Below are positions 1 to 6,477 of a stretch of 45,591 bases of DNA, piece by piece. The notes under the pieces were generated by a model. That model saw nothing but the letters and a program-made list of their open reading frames with translations. It was not told the origin of the DNA and did not search any database. Within the stretch, counting starts at the first letter, position 1. Each line of letters opens with the position of its first letter. A program made the position numbers and the translations under genes. Source of the stretch: CAMLOF01 sp041913045 (GTDB lineage: Bacteria > Pseudomonadota > Gammaproteobacteria > Burkholderiales > Burkholderiaceae_C); the NCBI GenBank assembly GCA_041913045.1, contig JAYSGB010000034.1, positions 1 to 45,591 of the forward strand, read 5' to 3'.

Positions 1-1
1 A

Positions 2-103
2 TCGTTCAACGGCAGGTTCAGGGAGGAATGCCTGAACGAACACTGGTTCACCAGCTTGGCACACGCCCGTGTGATCGTCGAGGCTTGGTTGAAGTCCCCT
101 TGA
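2..103 (+). pseudogene. IS3-family transposase OrfB fragment (integrase core, C-terminal part)
   Basis: The frame reads SFNGRFREECLNEHWF then SLAHARVIVEAW, the end of the DDE integrase core of IS3-family OrfB; the E of REECLNEHWF is the usual catalytic glutamate region. The family continues about 40 residues beyond this point, but here the frame diverges after VIVEAW (near position 93) and stops at 103. The 5' part lies outside the window. It is therefore an internal or deleted copy, followed within 50 bp by the start of an OrfA of the same family. Confidence 0.75.
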
Positions 104-152
104 AAACCTGAGCCACCTGTAAGTAGAGAATCCACCCCAACGGAGTCTCTAC

Positions 153-216
153 ATGAAGAAATCCAGATTCAGCGAAGCGCAGATAGTCGGCATCCTCAAG
201 GAGGTCGAACTGGGCT
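153..216 (+). pseudogene. IS3-family transposase OrfA, N-terminal stub
   Basis: ATG at 153 opens MKKSRFSEAQIVGILKEVE, the standard N-terminus of an IS3-group OrfA (helix-turn-helix transposase subunit). Similarity ends about residue 21-22, where the sequence becomes the broken hipA gene read on the other strand. Only the first quarter of the helix-turn-helix domain remains, so no function is expected. A 7-bp inverted repeat, GTAGAGA/TCTCTAC, lies just upstream of the ATG (124-152) and may belong to the IS end or its promoter. Confidence 0.7.
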
Positions 217-580
217 CCAGCTTCGCCTCTCGCGCCCACATCTGGAGGAGTTCTTCTTCGGGGAGCAAATTGTCGAAGTACCACTGAATGGGTCGGCTAG
301 AGGCCCCGTCCAGATGGACTCGCGTGGACAGTGGAAGCCCCGGGGACAGCGCGAAGGCCTCTTGCGCCTGGCGCCAATCGGGGCTGTACTCGAATGCCCA
401 GGTGTTCTGGGCCTCTATCAGCCACCCCACTTTCCGGTCGTCGACCAGCACCACCAGAACTCGGGGAACAATGCCTTCTGCCAGCAGCTAACTCACCCGC
501 TCACTGCGGCGCACGACCAGCTCAAGACCTGTTGCTATCTCATGCACTTGTTTTGCTCCCGGCCAAAGGCGCAGCGTCAT
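217..580 (-). pseudogene. hipA: HipA-like kinase, truncated N-terminal fragment with in-frame stop
   Basis: HipA proteins are Ser/Thr kinases that act as toxins or regulators beside an XRE antitoxin. This fragment holds the N-terminal HipA domain: VGWLIEAQNTWAFEYSPDW, then LSPGLPLSTRVHLDGAS and WYFDNLLPEEELL. The reading frame starts at 580, sharing ATGA with the stop of the upstream gene. It meets a TAG at 488-490 (codon 31), continues in the same frame, and is cut at about 217 by IS3 sequence. The kinase lobe with its ATP-binding and catalytic residues is absent. Two independent lesions mean it is dead, unless a re-start at the GTG near 454 makes a short peptide. Confidence 0.6.
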
Positions 581-1095
581 CCATTGGGGGGGGCCGCTTC
601 TATCGCCTTACGCTGTTTGCTTCGTTTGCCTTTCTTGACCGCCACGGCCGGATCGTCCAGGCGGGTCGCATGCTTGCGCAGCATCTCGACAAAGCGCTCG
701 TCCAGCAGTGACTTGCGGATCATGTAAATTTTCTCAGCCGTCTCGGGATTGGCCAACAGGTCTGCGGTTCCATCCTTTGGACGCGTCGAAGCTGCTTTGG
801 CTCCGGCCAGCCCTCTCTCGACGACCGCGAGGGCTTCGGTTGGATGAAGTCCCGTTTCTGTGACAAGCAGTTGATAGTGAGTGCGTACCGACTCGAGGCG
901 CTTCTCCGGCGGCTTTTCCAACAGCAGAAGGGCCAGCATTTTGCTGAACCAGTCCAGCCACTCTGCGCGCCATTTGATCTCGCCTGGCATCTGTTCGGGC
1001 CCCACCCGGTAGGCCTCACCATCGCCCAGGTCACACGTTGACTCGATACCCAGTCGAGCCAACACGGCTCGTGTACTCGCGGGCGTTAACAGCAT
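577..1095 (-). CDS. Unknown 172-aa protein coupled to the broken hipA
   Basis: I do not recognise the family. The start at 1095 (MLLTPASTRAVLARLG) is chosen because GGAGG sits 8 nt upstream; an alternative ATG lies at 1110, and the maximal frame to 1221 has no supporting site. The protein is largely helical, with a Leu-rich segment (KMLALLLLEKPPEKRL) and a very basic C-terminus (KKGKRSKQRK). No transmembrane segment is evident. Its stop overlaps the hipA fragment start (ATGA), so the two formed one operon. The divergent XRE gene and palindrome at 1240-1255 suggest shared control, as in toxin-antitoxin loci. A third component or accessory of that locus is an inference. Confidence 0.55.
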   Translation of the reverse strand: MLLTPASTRAVLARLGIESTCDLGDGEAYRVGPEQMPGEIKWRAEWLDWFSKMLALLLLEKPPEKRLESVRTHYQLLVTETGLHPTEALAVVERGLAGAKAASTRPKDGTADLLANPETAEKIYMIRKSLLDERFVEMLRKHATRLDDPAVAVKKGKRSKQRKAIEAAPPNG

Positions 1096-1239
1096 CAAAG
1101 AATCCTCCATATTTTGGATAAGCCTAGAAAGCTGCCGCAGTGTCTCGGCCTTCCCGGCACAAGCCAGCACCCAACTTCCACGGAGCCAGAGTCCCGTCGT
1201 ACGGACGAAGAGCACCGTCAACGTACCCCTCTCAATTAT

Positions 1240-1255
1240 AGGAACGATAGTTCCT
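1240..1255. promoter_or_regulatory. Palindromic operator between divergent genes
   Basis: AGGAACGATAGTTCCT is a perfect 6-bp inverted repeat around a 4-bp centre. It sits in the AT-rich gap between the leftward 577-1095/hipA operon and the rightward XRE gene. Such dyads are typical operators of small XRE antitoxin-type repressors, so autoregulation is likely but inferred. Confidence 0.5.
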
Positions 1256-1282
1256 TTTTTTATTACACAAAATCTAAGAATT

Positions 1283-1301
1283 GCGGGGATGGGGTCCCCG
1301 C
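1283..1301 (+). promoter_or_regulatory. Hairpin directly against the XRE start codon
   Basis: GCGGGGATGGGGTCCCCGC forms a perfect 7-bp G/C stem with a 5-nt loop and ends one base before the ATG at 1302. No other ribosome-binding sequence is visible, so the stem probably limits translation of the XRE gene. Confidence 0.4.
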
Positions 1302-1526
1302 ATGCATATTGACCTAGATGAGAAACTCGGCCGACTCCTGAAGGATCGTCGGCGCAGCATGGAACTCACGCAAGCTGATTTAGCCTTGCGTTCGGGACTA
1401 ACGTCGCGATACATACGCAAGGTAGAAAGTGGGCAGGCCAGCCCAACCGTCAACTCGTTGGTCAAGCTGGCGATCGCTCTAGATATCAGACCTGCCGAGC
1501 TCATGCATCAGCTCACGGATACCTGA
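1302..1526 (+). CDS. XRE-family transcriptional regulator (HipB-like antitoxin candidate)
   Basis: The 74-aa protein is essentially one HTH_3 domain. Helices run RLLKDRRRSMELTQADLALRSGL, then SRYIRKVESGQASPTVNSLVKLAIAL, with the usual LTQADLA and IRKVESGQ motifs of XRE repressors. I start at the ATG at 1302; a TTG at 1281 in frame would add seven residues. It is divergent from the unknown gene and hipA fragment, with a palindromic operator between them. HipB normally lies upstream of hipA on the same strand, so the divergent arrangement is unusual. It may be the antitoxin of the decayed HipA system or an unrelated island regulator. Confidence 0.7.
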   Translation: MHIDLDEKLGRLLKDRRRSMELTQADLALRSGLTSRYIRKVESGQASPTVNSLVKLAIALDIRPAELMHQLTDT

Positions 1527-1634
1527 CCACCATCTTTTGTAGCCTTGATCGGCGTGGACCGGCTTAAGTGAGTTCTGTCCGACACATTGCTGGTCTCACG
1601 CTGCTAGACGCTCATGCTTAGCGATGAGCGCTCG

Positions 1635-1928
1635 TCATCGTTGCCTTGCACGGTTTCGGACTTGCTCCGCCTTGGTTGGTCGTCCGCGCCGAATCGGTTT
1701 ATCGTGGGTGTGGGCACATTCCTGGGCTTCTGACACAACCGGATGGCGCGACAACCCAAGAACCCAGGCATCGAGATCCTGCTGACGGTAGCGCACCAAG
1801 CGACCAATGTGCACTGCGGGGGGCAAGTCACCGCCGTAGCTTCGGCGGTTGTAAAGTGTTTGTACTGAGATGGCCAGGCGCTCGGCGACTTCTTGCGGGG
1901 TGAGCAGTTTTTCCATACGTTCCGACAT
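1635..1928 (-). CDS. AlpA/MerR-type helix-turn-helix protein (excisionase-like)
   Basis: The 97-aa product carries the HTH_17 excisionase motif: KLLTPQEVAERLAISVQTLY, then a wing and VHIGRLVRYRQQDLDAWV. These small proteins bend DNA at attachment sites or regulate integrases. I chose ATG at 1928 (MSERMEK); the frame extends to 2027 but that part looks non-coding. The C-terminus is basic (RRGRPTKAEQVRNRARQR). It lies about 220 bp from the half tRNA at 2148-2190, the normal position for an island excisionase next to its attachment site. Confidence 0.75.
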   Translation of the reverse strand: MSERMEKLLTPQEVAERLAISVQTLYNRRSYGGDLPPAVHIGRLVRYRQQDLDAWVLGLSRHPVVSEAQECAHTHDKPIRRGRPTKAEQVRNRARQR

Positions 1929-2028
1929 GGCACTGGCACATGCCAGCCGTAGGTATAGGCAAGCCCGCCATGGATGATCCACACAAAACGAAACACCCGT
2001 CATAGAATGGCACGAGTGATGCTGCAAT

Positions 2029-2051
2029 TTTGCTGCAGTTGGTGCAGCAAA
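2029..2051. repeat. Dyad symmetry upstream of the excisionase-like gene
   Basis: TTTGCTGCA, five bases, then TGCAGCAAA makes a perfect 9-bp inverted repeat. It is followed by two copies of GCGGTAAC about 20 bp apart (around 2054 and 2075). Positions next to the attachment-site scar suggest an operator or recombinase arm sites; this is inferred. Confidence 0.4.
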
Positions 2052-2147
2052 TAGCGGTAACCCAGAGTAAGCAGCGGTAACGCAAGTTATTGTTTTTACA
2101 GCGTTTTCCTTGATTCACATGGTCAATCAAGGGGTCCTGAGAGGAAT

Positions 2148-2190
2148 CATAATCCGCAGGTCCCCTGTTCGAATCAGGGAGGAGCCACCA
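2148..2190 (+). tRNA. 3' half of tRNA-Met (CAU), genomic-island attachment scar
   Basis: The segment starts at the anticodon CAT, continues through the 3' anticodon stem (AATCCGCAGG), a T arm CCCTG-TTCGAAT-CAGGG, an acceptor strand AGGAGCC, discriminator A and encoded CCA. The matching 5' half (a GGCTCCT acceptor strand and D arm) is not present upstream, where the sequence turns into island DNA. Half-tRNAs starting at the anticodon loop are the usual duplicated core left by tyrosine integrases. It is not a functional tRNA gene. Confidence 0.8.
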
Positions 2191-2206
2191 GTAAAATCAA
2201 GCACTT

Positions 2207-2231
2207 AGCCCGCTCTTGCAGCGGGCTTTTT
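2207..2231 (+). terminator. Rho-independent terminator after the tRNA half
   Basis: AGCCCGC, a short loop, GCGGGCT, then a run of T. This is probably the native terminator of the tRNA-Met gene, so the sequence right of the half tRNA looks like original chromosomal DNA. Confidence 0.75.
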
Positions 2232-2253
2232 GCTTTCTGGGGTTTTTTGCTGC

Positions 2254-2258
2254 ACTAC
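2254..2258. repeat. Target-site duplication, left copy (ACTAC)
   Basis: ACTAC immediately precedes TG of the left prophage end. The same five bases follow CA at the right end (41721-41725). Five-bp duplications are the hallmark of Mu-type transposition. Confidence 0.85.
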
Positions 2259-2268
2259 TGTAAACGCC

Positions 2269-2312
2269 CACGATAGTGGAGCAAGGTGATCACGATACTG
2301 GAGGAAAGTCGG
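2269..2312 (+). repeat. Left-end transposase-binding sites (two 22-bp units)
   Basis: CACGATAGTGGAGCAAGG at 2269 and CACGATACTGGAGGAAAG at 2291 are direct repeats with a 22-bp period, beginning 11 and 33 bp inside the left terminus. MuA end sites are 22 bp long, and a related site begins at the same offset at the other end. Confidence 0.75.
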
Positions 2313-2369
2313 ACGGCTTAGCCGCTGGCTTATCCACAGCGACCGGGCGCAACCTGACGCCCTGGGGAT

Positions 2370-2398
2370 AAAAGACCGTTGAAACGGTGCTTCAACGG
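2370..2398 (-). terminator. Rho-independent terminator at the end of the late operon
   Basis: Read leftwards, CCGTTGAA, a 7-nt loop, TTCAACGG, then TCTTTTAT. It lies about 120 bp beyond the methylase stop and would keep late transcription from leaving the prophage. Confidence 0.7.
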
Positions 2399-2516
2399 CG
2401 GTTTACAGCCACCAAAACCGACGAAAACCGACCCTCCAGATCGACCCAGGAGACGAAAACAGCCACCCGGCAAGGCCGATGCCCCAGCAGGCCCGTGCAG
2501 GGCCTCCTGGAGCGAT

Positions 2517-3290
2517 TTACCCAAAGTTGGTGATCAGCACCTCCCCCACCGACTGATTGGCGTGAGCGCTGATGCTGTAGCGGGTCTTCACCGCCTCGAT
2601 CTTGAAGCGGCTGAAGGTCTCGCGGACGCCAGGCGTGTCGTTGAGGCTGAGGATGAACTTGCCCTTGACGCACTCCAACTGGCTTGTCAGGCGGGCAAAG
2701 TCGTCCCGACTGAAGAGGCCTTGGCCGTAGTCGTTTTCGCAACCCCAATACGGCGGGTCCAAGTAAAACAGTGTGCCGGGGCGGTCAAAACGGTCGATCA
2801 CCTGGTCGTAAGGGCGGTTTTCGATGGTCACCCTGGCCAGCCGTAGGTGGGTCTCGCTCAAATCCTCTTCGATCCGCAACAGGTTCAGCCGGGAAGGCGC
2901 CGAGGCGGCGACGCCAAAAGTAGGTTTGACCACCTTGGCACCGAAGCTAGTCTTTGCCAGGTAGTAGAACCTGGCTGCGCGCTGAATGTCGGTAAGAGCA
3001 TCCGGCGGCGTGGCCATGAAGCGGTCGAACTCTTCCCGGGCGACCAATATCCACCGGAACTGCTGCACCAGCTCGGCCAAGTGGTGCTTGGCACAACGGT
3101 ACAGGGTGACCAGCTCGCTGTTGATGTCGTTGATGATCTCAACCTTGCTGGGTGGCTTCTTAAAGAGCACCCACGCGGCCCCTGCGAACACCTCGCAGTA
3201 GGTTGTGTGGGTGGGCATCCGATCAATGATCCGGTCTGCCAGCTGGCTTTTGCCGCCCAGCCATGCCAATGGGCTTTTGTACGAGGTCAT
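2517..3290 (-). CDS. D12-class DNA N6-adenine methyltransferase
   Basis: The 257-aa protein transfers methyl groups from SAM to adenine N6. It has the SAM-binding motif CEVFAGAAWVLF (residues 32-43), an N-terminal GGK (12-14) after LAW, and the catalytic DPPY at 178-181, in the Dam (alpha) order. In Mu the equivalent place after com is held by mom, which modifies adenine differently; other Mu-like phages carry a D12 methylase here. The first 68 bases lie inside the com gene, and the start codon lies in the hairpin at 3286-3313, so translation is probably controlled by Com. The likely role is protecting phage DNA from host restriction late in growth. The target sequence is unknown. Confidence 0.88.
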   Translation of the reverse strand: MTSYKSPLAWLGGKSQLADRIIDRMPTHTTYCEVFAGAAWVLFKKPPSKVEIINDINSELVTLYRCAKHHLAELVQQFRWILVAREEFDRFMATPPDALTDIQRAARFYYLAKTSFGAKVVKPTFGVAASAPSRLNLLRIEEDLSETHLRLARVTIENRPYDQVIDRFDRPGTLFYLDPPYWGCENDYGQGLFSRDDFARLTSQLECVKGKFILSLNDTPGVRETFSRFKIEAVKTRYSISAHANQSVGEVLITNFG

Positions 3291-3450
3291 CGCGTTTTCC
3301 TTGGGTTGATGACGCTCGGTGGCGTTCTGGTTCGGGGCTCGCGGCCCTCACGTCGTTCATAGTCCCGCAGCGCGGGCATTTGATCAGCAGTCGCTGAAAG
3401 GTGGCCACGGCCAGCTTGCGCTGGCAGCAGCCGCATCGAACCTCTTGCAT
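3223..3450 (-). CDS. com: Com-like zinc-finger translational activator
   Basis: The 75-aa product starts MQEVRCGCCQRKL and has a four-cysteine zinc site, C6-x2-C9 and C25-x2-C28 (KCPRCG), like phage Mu Com. Mu Com binds mom mRNA and exposes its start. I use the ATG at 3450, where the Com-like motif begins; a longer frame to 3501 adds 17 unlikely residues. The tail after residue 45 is hydrophilic and disordered and overlaps the methylase start by 68 bp, closely resembling the com-mom overlap of Mu. Confidence 0.8.
   Translation of the reverse strand: MQEVRCGCCQRKLAVATFQRLLIKCPRCGTMNDVRAASPEPERHRASSTQGKRDDLVQKPIGMAGRQKPAGRPDH
3286..3313 (-). promoter_or_regulatory. Hairpin burying the methylase start codon
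   Basis: On the minus strand GTCATC (3313-3308), a 16-nt loop and GATGAC (3291-3286) can pair. The ATG of the methylase is in the second arm and its AAGGA ribosome-binding site is in the loop. The position inside com mirrors the Com-controlled stem-loop at mom. The stem is only 6 bp, so the switch remains an inference. Confidence 0.45.
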
Positions 3451-3572
3451 GGCATCTCCGATAATGCCCCGGCCTGTACAGGTGGCAGGGTCTTCGGCCA
3501 ATGCCGTGCGTGCTCACGGCGGAGGCGGTTGTCCAAGGTGTTCCAGCACCTCGGGCAGTCGCCCTGTCTTTT

Positions 3573-4034
3573 TTAAATTCGTTTCCCGGCGCTGATACCG
3601 ACCGCCCAGCGGTACAGGTCACACGGGCTGGGCGGTGCGTCGAACTCGTCCCACGGCGTCGACACGCCACAGGCGCGCAGATCGTTGTTGATCAACTCGC
3701 TGCAGATGACGCCGCCCGCATTGCGCGTGCTGCGGCCGAACAGGTGGTAAACGGGGCGCAGGCCGAACAGCAGGTAGTCGATCCAGCCGTAGGTGCTGTC
3801 GTCGGTGGACAGCATGCGCTCCAGGTAGTCGCGCGTCACCTCAGGCACGTCAAACAGCAGCACCTCGGCGGCCTGGTATTGCGGCCAAGGGCGGCGGCGG
3901 CGGATGAGGTGCATGTCGTACATGACGCCCGCCCCTTCATCGACCCACGCGGCGTGGTACGCGTAGCACCCGGTAAAGAACCGCGTCAGCTTGCCGCTGA
4001 GCTTATTGCTGTTGAAGATGATGGCGAGCTTCAC
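3573..4034 (-). CDS. Permuted NlpC/P60-like (papain-fold) phage hydrolase
   Basis: This 153-aa protein has the layout of YiiX-like permuted NlpC/P60 enzymes: a histidine early in CYAYHAAWVDEG and a cysteine later in GGVICSELINNDLRACG, the C-S-E-L-I signature of that family. It sits between the tail-fibre chaperone and com. Such proteins in tail regions may cleave peptide or lipid amide bonds at the cell envelope; this is inferred from fold and place. The start ATG at 4034 overlaps the stop of the upstream gene (ATGA), showing translational coupling. Confidence 0.6.
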   Translation of the reverse strand: MKLAIIFNSNKLSGKLTRFFTGCYAYHAAWVDEGAGVMYDMHLIRRRRPWPQYQAAEVLLFDVPEVTRDYLERMLSTDDSTYGWIDYLLFGLRPVYHLFGRSTRNAGGVICSELINNDLRACGVSTPWDEFDAPPSPCDLYRWAVGISAGKRI

Positions 4035-4522
4035 AGCGCGTCCTTTTCAGCCCAGGACTGGGCATAGACCGCGCGACGGTGCGCCCCCACGGCCGAGGCC
4101 AGGGCAGTGATCTGCTGGGCGTTGAGCTGGACTACCGTGTTGTCCATCGTGCGGATGGCCTGCGTGTCGGCGGGAGCGTAGACGCCTGCCTGATAGCCCA
4201 GGAGCATGCCGAGCAACTCGGTCAAAAACGTGTCGTCGGAGTGGTACCGCGTACCGGCAACATCGACGCCAGCGCGCAGCGCATCATCGCGACGCCGCTC
4301 GATGTCGGCCACTGCTGTGGCCCTGACCTGCTCGGGGGTGGGCGGCGGCGGATCGGCAAGCATCGGGTAGCCGTTGGAGTCGGCAACGATGCGCTGGCCT
4401 GCGGACTGGCCGTTGAGCAGAGCCTGGTGCTCTACGTCTGTGATCTCGACGGCATCGACTGGGATGTTGTCGCCGTGTATTTCTCGGGAATAGAAGCCGG
4501 AGCTGGATGCAGAGTAAAACAT
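4031..4522 (-). CDS. Tail fibre assembly protein (Tfa-like, DUF4376)
   Basis: The 163-aa protein starts MFYSASSSGFYSREIHGDNIP, the normal opening of Tfa-like proteins (sample of residue to be digested by fibre tip), with a proline-rich hinge (DPPPPTPEQV) and a helical C-terminal half matching DUF4376: RRDDALRAGVDVAGTRYHSD and later QLNAQQITALASAVGAHRRAVY. It is a chaperone that folds or caps the fibre encoded immediately upstream. The fibre and Tfa pair is the usual host-range module of Mu-like phages. Confidence 0.8.
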   Translation of the reverse strand: MFYSASSSGFYSREIHGDNIPVDAVEITDVEHQALLNGQSAGQRIVADSNGYPMLADPPPPTPEQVRATAVADIERRRDDALRAGVDVAGTRYHSDDTFLTELLGMLLGYQAGVYAPADTQAIRTMDNTVVQLNAQQITALASAVGAHRRAVYAQSWAEKDAL

Positions 4523-4531
4523 GAGTTCTCC

Positions 4532-5878
4532 TTAATTGCCGATGGCCACCCACTTCGGCGCGAACGAACCAGCCGTATTCGACATAGTCAGTTGAAAGCC
4601 CGTTGTAGACAGGTTAGATGTCACGGCCATGCCGTCGTCGGATGTCTGCGCCGCGCGGTATGGGGTAGCGGCGACAACCCAGGCCGCATTAGGAAATGCA
4701 ATCGGGAAGGCAATAGACTGGTTAACGTTGTTGGCGGCGTCCGCCCCGGTTCCCCACTGCAGGATCAGCCCCCCAGGCAACCTGACCCACCCGTTGGCCG
4801 ACAGCGAGCCCGGGAACCCCACAGATTCCGTGGCACGCCCACCAGCCCCCTGCACCCGCGACGGCGCCGTGGCCCATGTGCCGGCCGTAGCCTGCGTGCT
4901 GTCCACAAAACCCACCACCCGGTACGGCAGGTTGGCCCGTGCCGACTGGGAATAGACAACGCTCGCCGAGTTTGCCGCCGCACTGATGGCGGTGGTGCTG
5001 ATGACGCCCGTCTCGTCGAGTGACACGCCACCAGCCAGGTTAACGACTGCAGGCTCCAGCACACCGGCGTTGTCCAGCAGCAGCACCACCAGCCGTGACA
5101 GCACGCCGTTGGCCGTGCCCAGGGTGGCACCAGACGGCACCACCAGGCTGGCTGCAGCGGCGAGCGTGCGGGTGCTCACCGCGCCGCTCGACTGCGTGGC
5201 GTCACGAAAATCAAGCGTGGTAGGCTGCACCGTGACGGTGAGCGCGTTCGCTGCAACGGACGCGCCAATGGGTTGAATCTGTCGCGCAGCCGGGTCCTTG
5301 CGCGCGAACGTCAGCGGTGTGGTCCCGATGGTGATGGGGCCATCGGTGGTGAGCATCCACAGCGTATCGGCGTGTGTCACACCTTCTTCGACGGCAACGA
5401 TGGCACCGCCAGTCAGTTCGCCAACGCCATCTGCGTCGGTAGCGCGGGTCCAAGTTCCGTTCGCGCCGGTGCCCAGCGTGGTGACTACGTAGATGCCGTT
5501 CTGGGCGGGGGTAGCCTGGTCTTTGACCAGGATGCGGTCATTCAGCGCAAGCGCAATGCCATCCACGGCGTTGGGCGAGCCACCTGCCAGGTTGGCGATG
5601 TTGGCCGTGGTGGCCACGCGCACGCTGGCCTTGTAGTCTTGAGCCGTGGCGGCGGCGATCATCAGTTGGATCGCCTGCTGCAGTTGATTCAAGGTGCCCG
5701 CGTCGGGCGTCAGGCCAGCGCCCTCGATGACGGCCAACAGTTCTTCCTGAACGCCGTTGAAGAACTCCGCGTTGAAGTCTGTTGGTGGGATGCCGAGCGA
5801 CAGGTTGCCGTTCTTGAAACCGTGTTTACCAGGGCCGTACAGGTCGACGGCCTTGGTGCTGGTACTTATACGATCCAT
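4532..5878 (-). CDS. Tail fibre protein (receptor binding)
   Basis: The 448-aa protein starts MDRISTSTKAVDLYGPGKHG and contains FNAEFFNGVQEELLAVIEGAGL, the conserved N-terminal segment that attaches side fibres to Mu-type baseplates. The middle is Ala/Thr/Val-rich and beta-prone. The last ~90 residues (GSLSANGWVRLPGGLILQWG and FPIAFPNAAWVVAAT) match the gp53-like tip domain of many phage fibres. It follows gp48 and precedes its Tfa chaperone. It should determine which surface structure is bound. Confidence 0.88.
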   Translation of the reverse strand: MDRISTSTKAVDLYGPGKHGFKNGNLSLGIPPTDFNAEFFNGVQEELLAVIEGAGLTPDAGTLNQLQQAIQLMIAAATAQDYKASVRVATTANIANLAGGSPNAVDGIALALNDRILVKDQATPAQNGIYVVTTLGTGANGTWTRATDADGVGELTGGAIVAVEEGVTHADTLWMLTTDGPITIGTTPLTFARKDPAARQIQPIGASVAANALTVTVQPTTLDFRDATQSSGAVSTRTLAAAASLVVPSGATLGTANGVLSRLVVLLLDNAGVLEPAVVNLAGGVSLDETGVISTTAISAAANSASVVYSQSARANLPYRVVGFVDSTQATAGTWATAPSRVQGAGGRATESVGFPGSLSANGWVRLPGGLILQWGTGADAANNVNQSIAFPIAFPNAAWVVAATPYRAAQTSDDGMAVTSNLSTTGFQLTMSNTAGSFAPKWVAIGN

Positions 5879-5889
5879 GGATGCTTACC

Positions 5890-6477
5890 TCATGCCGCGT
5901 AGGCAAAAGTGACTTGGGTGTGCGCGGGCTTGCGCTCGTTGAACACACATTCGATGGCGCTGGGCGTGTACTCCTGCAGCGCACTGTTGCAGTTGCTGTT
6001 GCAGGTGGCCCAGCGTGCGTTGGCCGCCGCACGCGGGATGTTCACTCGCCACACAAAGGCGTCTGCAATGGAGTGCAGAGAGTTGTTGCAATGGCTGTTG
6101 CACGTGGCGGGCCGGAACTCGTTGATGGTGCAATCTGGCTCACCGAGGCGGTCGGCCAGGTCGATGAAGTAGGCGCGGCTTTGGCCGCCGGACTCAGTAA
6201 GCCGTGCGAAGGCCGCCTGTTGACGGTCTGCCAGCTGCTGATTGGCGGGCGCGCACTTGTCGGGCAAGCCCAGCAGGCGCTCCCAGTCCGTCAACATGCT
6301 GGTGGCGCGGCGCGGGTCCCACTGGGTGTGCAGATCGTTCAAGCGGAGCTGCACGGCCAGCAGCATGGCGGCAATGGCCTCCAGCAGCTTAGTAAGGTTG
6401 GCACCAGCCTCCCGGCTCAAGGCGCGGCCGGGTGGCAGCAGGGCCTGCAGGGATTGCAGCCAGGTGGTCACACCCAT
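5890..6477 (-). CDS. Baseplate protein, Mu gp48-like (DUF2313)
   Basis: The 195-aa protein belongs to the YmfQ/gp48 family: the N-terminal LLPPGRALSREAGANLTKLLEAIA is the family signature and DPRRATSMLTDWERLLGLPD follows. These proteins link baseplate wedges to fibres. Its start overlaps the end of the J-like gene by 10 bp. The C-terminal half has two similar Cys motifs about 40 residues apart (TCNSHCNNSL and TCNSNCNSAL); the family usually has comparable Cys pairs, so they may be structural. Confidence 0.85.
   Translation of the reverse strand: MGVTTWLQSLQALLPPGRALSREAGANLTKLLEAIAAMLLAVQLRLNDLHTQWDPRRATSMLTDWERLLGLPDKCAPANQQLADRQQAAFARLTESGGQSRAYFIDLADRLGEPDCTINEFRPATCNSHCNNSLHSIADAFVWRVNIPRAAANARWATCNSNCNSALQEYTPSAIECVFNERKPAHTQVTFAYAA

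Larger units (their letters stand above)
2191..2516. other. Non-coding left end of the prophage and its junction
   Basis: This stretch holds the tRNA terminator, the ACTAC duplication, the phage terminus with its two 22-bp sites, a DnaA-box-like TTATCCACA at 2330-2338, and the terminator of the methylase at 2370-2398. Between 2400 and 2516 I see no credible gene. Confidence 0.7.

Noticed and set aside
2148..2190. Functional tRNA-Met gene
   Set aside because: Only the 3' half from the anticodon is present; the acceptor 5' strand and D arm are missing.
3530..3575. GGGC/GCCC hairpin followed by TTTTTT on the plus strand
   Set aside because: No plus-strand gene ends nearby, so a terminator would have nothing to stop; the short stem is likely by chance.
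4532..5878. Diversity-generating or invertible tail-fibre system
   Set aside because: There is no reverse transcriptase, no template repeat and no invertase gene or inverted fibre segment near the fibre.
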